From JAHRAW01 sp965262585 (GTDB taxonomy: Bacteria > Pseudomonadota > Gammaproteobacteria > Arenicellales > Poriferihabitantaceae), in the NCBI GenBank assembly GCA_965262585.1, contig OZ253546.1, positions 2,418,001 to 2,482,000 of the forward strand: a stretch of 64,000 nucleotides of DNA. The letters are read 5' to 3'. This document shows, in pieces, positions 19,362-27,802 of the stretch (position 1 is its first letter; every line of letters starts with the position of its first letter). The notes below the pieces were generated by a model. It was given only the letters and a program-made list of their open reading frames with translations, ran no database searches and was not told the origin of the DNA. The translations under genes were made by a program, and so were the position numbers.

Positions 19362-20722
19362 TTGTTTTGGTCCTCCGTTTCATTCGGCAACTGCGCCGCC
19401 ACTTTGCGCACATCGATTTTACCGGTAACCACATCGGCAATCAGGCGGGTGCGATATTCACGCAGGAGTTCGATTTCGCGACGGGCGCGGGCGATGGTGG
19501 TGTCTATATCGGTGGTGGCTTTGTCGAGGTATTCGACAATGGCGGCTTGTTCGGCGATAGGAGGGAGACTTACATGAAATGTACCAAGTCGACTTTCAGA
19601 AATTGCCGGATAGGCAATTCCAACTGACTCTGCAGTCACACGGTCAGTAAATGAATTGCTCTGCGCGAGGTAACTTACAAATTTTGGCGATGTACCTTGT
19701 CGCGGTGTAAGAACAGCAAACCCTGTTGAAGCAATAAGATTATCCTCGGTATTGTTCGCATACCAGACTGCTTTTAAGTATGTCCGAACGGTTGAGACGA
19801 TTGTGTCGTCGTTTCTAACGACACGCCGTGCTCTTGAAGGTGCATTCTCAAACAGAATTCGTTGTGGGTCTTGTGTGAGAATGCCGGTACCTACTGATCC
19901 GATGTCTAGATAATCAAACTCAAATTTGGCATCGGTGTCTTCGGACAACACAGCATCGTTCATTCTTACCCAGTGCTTAAGAGGAACTACTTCCCAATGC
20001 TTCGGCACATCCCCCAGCCACTCTACACCGGAAAATTTAAGCGAAACATCAGGATCAAGTCCACGAGTAACGGCGTGATGAATGATGGCCTGCTTCTGCT
20101 CATCCAGCAGGCCAATCAACTTCTCTTTCGCTCGCACAACCTGCCGTACCCGCCGATCTACATAATCCAAATACCGCACGATGGCGGCTTGCTCGACGAG
20201 GGGTGGGAGAAGCGTTGGAATATTACGAACCTTTTCGGCATTTAGGTTTGCTTGTGTACTTGTGGTGGACAACCGAACTACATGCAATCGAAGAAATTCA
20301 AGGTAATACAGGCAGTATTCTGCATTAAATTTCCCTTTTTGAGGCTGTATCCCAATGATTGCTTGATTTATAGTAGCATCAATTTCTAATATTGAGACTG
20401 TACCTATGCTTGCATACATGGAATATAAAATTGTCCCGGCTGGTAGTAACTCTAAGCCCTTTGATGCTTTGCCTGCTTCTGTGATTGCTTTTTGGGTGTG
20501 GCGGATGCGCTGCTGACCGGTCATGTCAGCGATCAATAACCAAGGAATACCTTCACTTGGCGAACAATAAAAGCTTTCCACACCAGAGTGTGGTGTACCC
20601 CCGGAGTAAAAGCGTGTTACACAATACTTGAGTGGTCCAACTTCCCAATGCTTCGGCACATCCCCCAGCCATTCAACACCAGATTCTTTCATCGCAGGGT
20701 AGGGAACGAGGTTGTTTGTCAT
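19358..20722 (-). CDS. hsdS: Type I restriction-modification specificity subunit
   Basis: 454 residues with the two-fold HsdS plan: target recognition domain 1 after GVEWLGDVPKHWEVGPLKY, a conserved helical spacer (IVRYLDYVDRRVRQVVRAKEK), then a second half starting with the same GVEWLGDVPKHWEVVPLKH and ending with another coiled helix (IVEYLDKATTDIDTTIARA). HsdS sets the bipartite DNA target of the methylase and nuclease. The repeated segments are also nearly identical in DNA (near 19990-20025 and 20640-20680), which would permit recombination between halves. The start overlaps the stop of the PARIS-like gene by one base, and the end overlaps darT by four. The domains are more AT-rich than the surrounding chromosome. 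Confidence 0.93.
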   Translation of the reverse strand: MTNNLVPYPAMKESGVEWLGDVPKHWEVGPLKYCVTRFYSGGTPHSGVESFYCSPSEGIPWLLIADMTGQQRIRHTQKAITEAGKASKGLELLPAGTILYSMYASIGTVSILEIDATINQAIIGIQPQKGKFNAEYCLYYLEFLRLHVVRLSTTSTQANLNAEKVRNIPTLLPPLVEQAAIVRYLDYVDRRVRQVVRAKEKLIGLLDEQKQAIIHHAVTRGLDPDVSLKFSGVEWLGDVPKHWEVVPLKHWVRMNDAVLSEDTDAKFEFDYLDIGSVGTGILTQDPQRILFENAPSRARRVVRNDDTIVSTVRTYLKAVWYANNTEDNLIASTGFAVLTPRQGTSPKFVSYLAQSNSFTDRVTAESVGIAYPAISESRLGTFHVSLPPIAEQAAIVEYLDKATTDIDTTIARARREIELLREYRTRLIADVVTGKIDVRKVAAQLPNETEDQNK

Positions 20723-22359
20723 TAGTTTGTTTCTTCGCCGATACTAGGCAACATATTTTTTAGAGCATTCCGAAACTCCTCACTATTTTTTACACATTCT
20801 ATGACCGCTGCCTCGTAATCATTTCGAGATTGATAATGCAAAGTTTCTGCAATTTTATTGAAAGTTCCACTTTCTCGAACGGGATAGTTGGTTATCAAAG
20901 CATCAATATCCTTTTCTTGTAAGAAGTTTTGAAATCTTTCTTTTTCTTCGCCAAATGGAGATGGAAAACTCATTTTAATTGTTTCAGTGGGGTTTGTAAG
21001 AATATCTTTCCAATCTGGAATTTTATTAATCGCTGCTCGTTCAATTTTATGGCAACATCTCCGAGCCGCCAACCTGTCGGCATGTCCAGATAAAACTTGT
21101 AACGCACAATCAGTAGTTTGTGACAATAAGTCATTTGCATCCTTGTTTAGTTCTTTCGCCTTATTTGTCGCAATAACAGTGCGTGCTTTTTCTCCATAGA
21201 TTAAAGATTCTATGGAAAATATTGGTAACACAAATATGTTGTCATTTTTTAGGGCATCAATCTCTGATTCACTTCGCCCATCATTGTCAATGATGCCATA
21301 GGCTGAAATCCAATGGAGGTTAGGGTTTTTCTTCAACCCGAGAACAGTCCGAATAACTTCAGAACACCCTCCTACCGGGTGCACTGTAAAATCAGGATAA
21401 ATTACTTCGTAGAGTCGGCGGTCTAAACTGTTTGCTGTTCCCTCAACAAAGAGGACTTTCTTTCTTCCGCCGAGGATCGCTCGTCTTGTGTCATTTGGAA
21501 TCTCATCGTCCGATCGCAGCAAATTGGCATCCCATGCTGTTGGTTCGGCACCAGTCCAACAACATTCATGAAGCACCAGAACTTGGGCTTCACCTACTGT
21601 TTCCACTAAAGATAGTTCATGGGTGAAAATAACGAATGCGCAATCAGATCTTTCAGAAATCAACGCCGACAGCATTGGCGATGCGATTGCACGATGGAGA
21701 TGTTGTTCCGGTTCATCTATAAAAAATATTGTCCCAGTGGGAGAAGATAAAACATGACAGGATAGAATCAATGCATTTCGTTCTCCATCGGAAATCTGTG
21801 ATGCTTCAAAAGTTTTCCCATTCTTGGTTGCTAGGATTTGTTGGGTTGTACTTAATGAAATTTCAGTATTGAACAAACTATGTGCAAAGATATTGTTGAG
21901 TTTTTCTAGTGGACTATTTTGTTCCTTAAATTCCTTTTCCAGATTCGTGAGTTTCTCTTCCCTATTGTCGTTATGTTCAATAATCGCTCGTCGTGCCTTT
22001 CTCCCAAGTGCATTTTCACTTTCAACTAAGTCAAATAGAGCGTTACTAATCATGGCATCTTGATAAGGATCTGTGTATCTAGATTGGCTGATTCTTTGAG
22101 AAATCGCATAGTACTTTTCCGTCTCGTCACGTTGACTTGGAGATATGTTTACGGCGCTTGATTCCATCCAGTTTCTCCGGTGCGCGCGAAGTATTTTTAT
22201 GTTATCACCTTCAGTTTTTGCCCAATGCGACAGAAGTGCAGATTTTCCTGACCCGTTAGGGCCAACCACGAATAGTTTTGAGCCCTTGCTTAAACTAATA
22301 GGCAGTGTCGATTCATCCAGAGTAGGAATTTCTAACTGTATTAACGGTTCTTCTGTCAT
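20722..22359 (-). CDS. Fused AAA ATPase-DUF4435 (Toprim-like) protein, PARIS AriA-AriB type
   Basis: 545 residues. The N-terminal half is an ABC/AAA15-type ATPase: Walker A GPNGSGKS at 33-40, signature SDGERNALI at about 190-198, Walker B IFFIDEPEQHLH at 211-222, and switch histidine FTHE at about 247. The C-terminal half matches DUF4435: VLFVEG (E306), HPVGGCSEVIRTVLGL, GIIDNDGRSESEIDAL (D358, D360) and IFSIESLIYG, with Toprim-like acidic residues in place. AriA ATPase plus AriB DUF4435 is the composition of the phage-defence system PARIS, which also exists as a single fused chain. PARIS responds to anti-restriction proteins such as Ocr. The gene overlaps hsdM by four bases (ATGA) and hsdS by one. 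An OLD-family nuclease is the main alternative, but the DUF4435 motifs argue against it. Confidence 0.82.
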   Translation of the reverse strand: MTEEPLIQLEIPTLDESTLPISLSKGSKLFVVGPNGSGKSALLSHWAKTEGDNIKILRAHRRNWMESSAVNISPSQRDETEKYYAISQRISQSRYTDPYQDAMISNALFDLVESENALGRKARRAIIEHNDNREEKLTNLEKEFKEQNSPLEKLNNIFAHSLFNTEISLSTTQQILATKNGKTFEASQISDGERNALILSCHVLSSPTGTIFFIDEPEQHLHRAIASPMLSALISERSDCAFVIFTHELSLVETVGEAQVLVLHECCWTGAEPTAWDANLLRSDDEIPNDTRRAILGGRKKVLFVEGTANSLDRRLYEVIYPDFTVHPVGGCSEVIRTVLGLKKNPNLHWISAYGIIDNDGRSESEIDALKNDNIFVLPIFSIESLIYGEKARTVIATNKAKELNKDANDLLSQTTDCALQVLSGHADRLAARRCCHKIERAAINKIPDWKDILTNPTETIKMSFPSPFGEEKERFQNFLQEKDIDALITNYPVRESGTFNKIAETLHYQSRNDYEAAVIECVKNSEEFRNALKNMLPSIGEETN

Positions 22360-24338
22360 TTTTGTTCTCCTCCTGTAATTTCTTCTAGCAACCCTTTGCT
22401 TTCTTTTTCCAACGCCAAGATATCAGCGCGGATTTCCTCCAGCGAACGCATTGGCCGTGGTTTGTAGAAGTACCGAGTGAAACTGATTTCGTAGCCGATT
22501 TTAACACTTTTCGGGACATACCATGCGTCGGGAGCGTAAGGCAGCACCTCGCGTTTCAGAAAAGCATCAATGCCGCCTTCTTCCAGCAGCGGAATCTGCT
22601 CGGTGTCGCGCAAGTCGGTGTCGGGTGCGTATTCAACCACGGCCGGTTTGGCGTTGCTGGTGGTTTTAACTAAACCGCACAGGGGATTGGGTTTGACGCC
22701 TTTTGTATGGATTTTTGTGATGACCGGCGGGGCGTCTTCGGTGCGCTCGGCGGTTTCTTTGAGTTTCTTGATTTCGCCGGCTTTGTAGGCACGCTTCGGA
22801 TCAATGCCTTTGATGCGCAGCGGGCGTTCAATGGTAACTTTCCAGTAACCAAATTCTTTGTTGTTGAATATTTTGCTTTGTTCGGTTTCTTTGAAAGCGA
22901 GAAAGGTGTCGCAGATGCGTTTGATGTATTCATCGGACAACTCGCAGTTTTTCTTGCCCAGATTTTTACGCAGCGGCTTGTACCATTCCGTTGCGTCTAT
23001 CAACTGCACTTTTCCCTTGCGGTGCGCCGGTTTACGGTTGGTCAGCACCCAGATATAGGTGGCGATGCCGGTGTTATAAAACATATTGAGGGGCAGGGCG
23101 ACGATCGCCTCGAGCCAGTCATTTTCAATCATCCAGCGGCGGATGTTGCTCTCGCCTTGTCCGGCATCACCGGTGAACAGTGAACTGCCGTTGTGTACTT
23201 CGGCGATGCGGCTGCCAAGTTTGGTGCGGCGTTTCATCTTGCTCAGCATGTTGGCGAGGAAAAGCATCTGGCCATCGCTCGATCGCGTAACCAGCGAATA
23301 CTCCGGGTTACCCGCGTGTTCAATCATAAAACGCGAGTCATTGATGTCGCCCTTGCCGCCCATGCGATGCTGGTCGCTTTTCCAACTTTTTCCGTAGGGC
23401 GGATTGCTGAGCATGAAATCAAACTCGAGTGCCTGGAAAGCATCATTGGCAAGTGTCGAGTGTTTCGCTCCGCCAACAATGTTTTCCGCCGCTGCACCTT
23501 CTCCTTTGAGCAGCAGGTCGGCTTTGCAGATGGCGTAGGTCTCGGCGTTAATCTCTTGTCCATAGAGGTGGATGGATACTTGCTTGTCATGCTTATTAGC
23601 AAGGTCTCGCAACGTTTCCTCGGCAACGGTCAGCATACCGCCCGTGCCGCAGGCACCGTCGTATAGCAAATAGGTGCTGGATTTTATAGCATCGGCAATC
23701 GGTAGAAAAATCAACTGTGCCATCAGTTTGACGGCATCGCGCGGCGTCCAGTGTTCGCCTGCCTCTTCGTTGTTCTCTTCGTTGAAACGGCGCACCAGTT
23801 CTTCAAAGATTGTGCCCATGGCGTGATTATCGAAGCCCGGATGTTTGACCGAGCCGTCATCGTGGAGGACTGGATACGGACTCAGGTTAATGTCCGGCGA
23901 CAGGAATTTTTCGATGAGCGTGCCGAGTGCATCCGCTTCCACCAGTTGAGGGATGTCGTTGCGAAACTTAAAGTTTTTCAGGATGTCCTGCACGTTCGGT
24001 GAGAAGCCGTCGAGATAGGCGATGAAGTCGGCCTTTAATTGTTGCTGGGTGGCGCGCGACTTCAAGTCACGGAGCGTGAACATTGACTGGTTGTAGAAAG
24101 CCTGCCCCGCGGCTGTGCACAGGGAGGCATCCTGTTGGTCTATCCCACTCTCATCCAGTTGAGATTTCATGTCGAGAACCTTCTGTTTGGTCGGTTCAAG
24201 TACCGCGTCCAGTCGGCGTACTACCGTCATCGGCAGAATTACATCGCGATATTTACTGCGCACGAAAAGATCGCGTAGCACATCATCGGCGATGCCCCAG
24301 ATAAAATTAGTTATCCCGCTCGGGTCGGATTGTTTCAT
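22356..24338 (-). CDS. hsdM: Type I restriction-modification N6-adenine methyltransferase subunit
   Basis: 660 residues. The N-terminal HsdM helical domain (GITNFIWGIADDVLRDLF) precedes the methyltransferase core with the AdoMet motif DGACGTGGM at 227-235 and catalytic NPPY at 312-315. The C-terminal part (about 500-660) contains the helical segment that packs against HsdS. It methylates the HsdS-defined target to protect host DNA. It is the first gene of the operon. The 92 bases between its ATG at 24338 and the end of the addA-type gene should contain the promoter, but no convincing -35/-10 pair is visible. The stop overlaps the PARIS-like start, so the two are probably translated in tandem. 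Confidence 0.95.
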   Translation of the reverse strand: MKQSDPSGITNFIWGIADDVLRDLFVRSKYRDVILPMTVVRRLDAVLEPTKQKVLDMKSQLDESGIDQQDASLCTAAGQAFYNQSMFTLRDLKSRATQQQLKADFIAYLDGFSPNVQDILKNFKFRNDIPQLVEADALGTLIEKFLSPDINLSPYPVLHDDGSVKHPGFDNHAMGTIFEELVRRFNEENNEEAGEHWTPRDAVKLMAQLIFLPIADAIKSSTYLLYDGACGTGGMLTVAEETLRDLANKHDKQVSIHLYGQEINAETYAICKADLLLKGEGAAAENIVGGAKHSTLANDAFQALEFDFMLSNPPYGKSWKSDQHRMGGKGDINDSRFMIEHAGNPEYSLVTRSSDGQMLFLANMLSKMKRRTKLGSRIAEVHNGSSLFTGDAGQGESNIRRWMIENDWLEAIVALPLNMFYNTGIATYIWVLTNRKPAHRKGKVQLIDATEWYKPLRKNLGKKNCELSDEYIKRICDTFLAFKETEQSKIFNNKEFGYWKVTIERPLRIKGIDPKRAYKAGEIKKLKETAERTEDAPPVITKIHTKGVKPNPLCGLVKTTSNAKPAVVEYAPDTDLRDTEQIPLLEEGGIDAFLKREVLPYAPDAWYVPKSVKIGYEISFTRYFYKPRPMRSLEEIRADILALEKESKGLLEEITGGEQK

Positions 24339-24430
24339 TGGTTATCCACGGTTATTTTTGATTGGAGCATTTTAGGTATGGGTTGCGGGCGGCATCACGG
24401 CAAGCATCCGCCGCCAAGCCTGTGAAGACC

Positions 24431-27400
24431 TCACCCCGCCCACTCCCGCCAGCCCTGCAACGCTGGGAAGTATAAACCTAATTTGATTTCGGTCGGTTGT
24501 AACTGGGTGACGATGGCGGCGTATTGGGATAGTTGGTTTTGGTGGCGGTCTACTTCGCGGGTTAGGAATGCTTCGGGGTTGGCGCCTTCGTGGCGGCTGG
24601 ATTTGAAGTCGATGATCCAGCGGATGCCTTGTGGGTCGGTGAAACTGCGGTCGATGATGATGTGTACGATTTTGCCGTCAACGGTGCCGCTGAGTGGCCA
24701 TTCGCTTTTGATGTCGCGGTGTTCGGCGGAGAATATCCACGCGGCTTTGGGGTCGTTGCGGGTTTGTTCGATGGCCTCGGTTACTCGCGCAAGGGCGGCT
24801 TCAAGGTGCGGCCCGTAAATGCCGTTTTCCATGAGCAGGGTGCGGCAGTGGGTTTGTTGTTCATCCGCTGCTTGCCCGCACCAATGTTCCCAGCCGTGGT
24901 CGTCTACGCGCTGCAAAATTTGATGAATGACGACTCCGGCGACTCGCGCGGTTTCACCGGCCCAGGAAAATTCGATGGCTTCGGTTTCATCCGCCGCCGC
25001 ATCGGTGGTACCGGTCCCGGTGAGTATGCCTTGCGGCAACGACGGCGGTCGCCATTCCTGCGGCAGTTTTTGCACGGGTTGGGGTTGGAACGGAACGGGT
25101 TCGTTTGTATCTATGACCTCGCCAACCTCGCCGTCTTCAGCATCATTGGCGGCGGCCGCTTCAGCATACTTTTCACGCAACGCCGGCCACAGCAGCGACA
25201 GCAGGGAAGTGGGGGTCGGTGTCGCGAGTTCGCCATTGGTTTCCCGGGCGCTGCCGAATAGGTGCAGGGTTTTCTTTGCGCGGGTGCAGGCGACGTACAG
25301 CAGCCTGCACAATTCATTGTGGGTGTGGATTTTTTCCAGATGCTCGAGGTAGGGATAAAAGGCGTCGTCTTGTTCGGTGCTCGATGGCAGCGGCGCGGTT
25401 AACAGTTGTCGGGGTAGTTTGTGCCAACGCAACAAGGTTTTTTCTGGGCTGCGCGGGCGGCGGTCGAGACGCGGCAGGAATACGGTGTCGAATTCCAACC
25501 CTTTGGCTTTGTGAATGCTCAGCAACTGCACCCGCGCATCGGCGCCGCCCCGTGCCCAAAGATTGTCGGTGGCTTGTTTCAAATTGTCGGCGGTAATCTC
25601 TATTCCGCCGGATTCCATTTCGCTGAGTAGGTCGAAGTATCGTTGGCAGTCATCGAGAGCGGATGCTTCGACGGTGGCCGGCCCGCCGAGACAAAGCCAC
25701 GCGGCTTCGACGTTTTGTCGGATGCCAATTCGGCCACGGCGGCGAAGTGCCGGGGCGAGGGAATCGGCCAGGTGTTTCAATCTCGCCCGGCCTTCTTCGG
25801 ACAAGGTCGCCAGCACCGCATCATCCCGCCAGCGTTCCAGAATCGTTGCGGCGTGGTTGGTGGCGGCGAGGACGGTGAGGTCGTGAAGACTCAACCCACA
25901 CCACGGCGCGCGCAGCAGGCTAAGCCAGGCGATGCGGTCGGCGGGCTGGGCGAGGGCGCGGGTGATGGCGAGCAAATCCCGAATGGCCGGGCGGTCGTTG
26001 AGTTTTTCCATATCCACGGCTTGAAACGCAACCCCTTGTCGGCGAAGGGCGGCGGCGATGTCGTGCAAATGCCCGCGACTGCGTCCCAGTATGGCGATGG
26101 ATTGTTCGGGTTCCTGTTGTTGCGCCTGCTTGACCAGAGTCGCCACGGCCTCCGCTTCACGCGCGGCGTCTCGGTCGATGGCGGCGTGAATGTGAACCGC
26201 GCCGTTTGGGTCGGTGGTGTGTGCCGTGGCGTGCGCATAACTGACCGCGCCGTTGATGATGTCGTCCCGGGGCGGCATAACGCCCTGAAAGGTTTGGTTG
26301 AACCACTCCACCAACGCCGGTGCGGAGCGGAAGTTGGATTCAAGGACAATGGATTCGGGGTGTAAGTCTCCCAGCCCGACCTGCTGGACTTGCAAGAAAT
26401 TGGCGACCTCGGCTTCGCGAAAGCGGTAAATGGACTGCATCGGATCGCCCACCAGAAACAATGTGCGCCCGTCTCCATTCTGCCAACCGGCGGTCAGTTT
26501 GATGAGCAGATCGAGGTGCGCGCTGGAAGTGTCTTGAAACTCATCCATTAGCACATGCCCGAGGCGGTAATCGAAGGCCAATGCAAGGTCGGACGGCGCA
26601 TCCTCTTCGCCGAGCGCCAACGCCGCGCGCTGGGTGAGTTCGATATAGTCGGCTTGATTTTGAGATTTGAAGAGAAGCCTCAGTTCCGCCGCCGCCAGCG
26701 GTAGCAAGCGCATCAAGGCATCTATGGAGCGCCATTGTGTATCGCTGAATTTCGCCCCCGGTAGCAGGCGCGCGGTTGCCAATACATCCACCAATTCGTC
26801 CATCAATTCGGTTTGTTCGGATAACCCGTCCAGCAGCGCGAGCATGCGCGTTTTTACGTCCCGGTCTGAGTCGCTATCCACGGGAAAGCCCTGGTTTTTG
26901 TTCACGGTCTTTCGCAGTGTGCCGGTCCCGGTCAACAGTAAATCTGCGATGCCACGCCATTGCTCGATGTAGCGGTGATTGGCTTCGGGGAAACTTTGTG
27001 CGCCGTGCAAGGCCGATACCTTTGTAACCTTGCCGGCGGCTTGCAATTTGCCCGCCGCAAAAGCACCCAATTCGGCCAGTTCCGTTTGCAATGATGGCGG
27101 GATTATCGCTACCGCACGCTGCAATTCCGCATCCACCACTTGTTGCCACATCGCTTCAAGGTGCGCGCGGTCGGGTAGCACGGGCAGCCCGGTCAGGCGC
27201 ATCCACTTGTCGCGTTTCGCCAGCATGTCGGCGAGCAGGGCGCGCGCTTTGTTCCAATCGGCGTCCACCACCGCCAGCAAATGTTCACAAGCATCCGCGC
27301 AATCGGAGTCTTGATCGACATGTTCCAGAGCAAGGTTTGCCGCCCGGCGGTATAGCGGTGCGGCGGCGTCCACGATCTTCGGTGGCGAACCGAAGCGCGC

Positions 27401-27793
27401 CGACCACGGCATCTGCCGCACCAGTTCATTACAAAAAGCATCGATGGTTTGAATCCGCAGCCGCCGGGTGTTGGCGGTGATACGCCAGTTATGTCGATGG
27501 TCGTTGGCTAGCGCGGCATCGGCGATGGCGAGGATTTCCGGGTTGTCCTCCGGGTCGCCATTTTCCTTGATCCGCTTGAGCGCGTTGCTGATGCGCAAGC
27601 GCATTTCCGCGGTGGCCTTTTTGGTGAAGGTGATGGCGAGGATTTGCTCCGGTTCATCGACCTTGGCAAGTAACGCCAGATAGCGGCGCACCAGCAATTC
27701 GGTTTTACCGGATCCGGCGGGTGCCTGAACGATGAACGATTCCTTCGGGTTGAGGACGCGTTGTCGTTGCGCGTGGTCGGGGGGCAGGGCCAT
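24431..27793 (-). CDS. addA: AddA-like UvrD-family helicase-nuclease for double-strand break repair
   Basis: 1120 residues. The superfamily 1 helicase has Walker A QAPAGSGKTELL at 23-34, motif Ia AITFTKKATAEMR, DEFQDT near 415, LVGDPMQSIYRFREAE, and helicase motif IQLLSIHKAKGLEFDTVFLP-like residues (LLSIHKAKGLEFDTVFLP). A PD-(D/E)xK nuclease closes the C-terminus (IIIDRSF, WIIDFKSS). Together with the upstream partner it should resect broken DNA ends for RecA loading, replacing RecBCD. The gene follows addB with 9 bases between them. It is chromosomal repair machinery rather than part of the restriction operon, though such nucleases are also the targets of many phage inhibitors. Confidence 0.88.
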   Translation of the reverse strand: MALPPDHAQRQRVLNPKESFIVQAPAGSGKTELLVRRYLALLAKVDEPEQILAITFTKKATAEMRLRISNALKRIKENGDPEDNPEILAIADAALANDHRHNWRITANTRRLRIQTIDAFCNELVRQMPWSARFGSPPKIVDAAAPLYRRAANLALEHVDQDSDCADACEHLLAVVDADWNKARALLADMLAKRDKWMRLTGLPVLPDRAHLEAMWQQVVDAELQRAVAIIPPSLQTELAELGAFAAGKLQAAGKVTKVSALHGAQSFPEANHRYIEQWRGIADLLLTGTGTLRKTVNKNQGFPVDSDSDRDVKTRMLALLDGLSEQTELMDELVDVLATARLLPGAKFSDTQWRSIDALMRLLPLAAAELRLLFKSQNQADYIELTQRAALALGEEDAPSDLALAFDYRLGHVLMDEFQDTSSAHLDLLIKLTAGWQNGDGRTLFLVGDPMQSIYRFREAEVANFLQVQQVGLGDLHPESIVLESNFRSAPALVEWFNQTFQGVMPPRDDIINGAVSYAHATAHTTDPNGAVHIHAAIDRDAAREAEAVATLVKQAQQQEPEQSIAILGRSRGHLHDIAAALRRQGVAFQAVDMEKLNDRPAIRDLLAITRALAQPADRIAWLSLLRAPWCGLSLHDLTVLAATNHAATILERWRDDAVLATLSEEGRARLKHLADSLAPALRRRGRIGIRQNVEAAWLCLGGPATVEASALDDCQRYFDLLSEMESGGIEITADNLKQATDNLWARGGADARVQLLSIHKAKGLEFDTVFLPRLDRRPRSPEKTLLRWHKLPRQLLTAPLPSSTEQDDAFYPYLEHLEKIHTHNELCRLLYVACTRAKKTLHLFGSARETNGELATPTPTSLLSLLWPALREKYAEAAAANDAEDGEVGEVIDTNEPVPFQPQPVQKLPQEWRPPSLPQGILTGTGTTDAAADETEAIEFSWAGETARVAGVVIHQILQRVDDHGWEHWCGQAADEQQTHCRTLLMENGIYGPHLEAALARVTEAIEQTRNDPKAAWIFSAEHRDIKSEWPLSGTVDGKIVHIIIDRSFTDPQGIRWIIDFKSSRHEGANPEAFLTREVDRHQNQLSQYAAIVTQLQPTEIKLGLYFPALQGWREWAG

Positions 27794-27802
27794 GGTTGAA
27801 AT

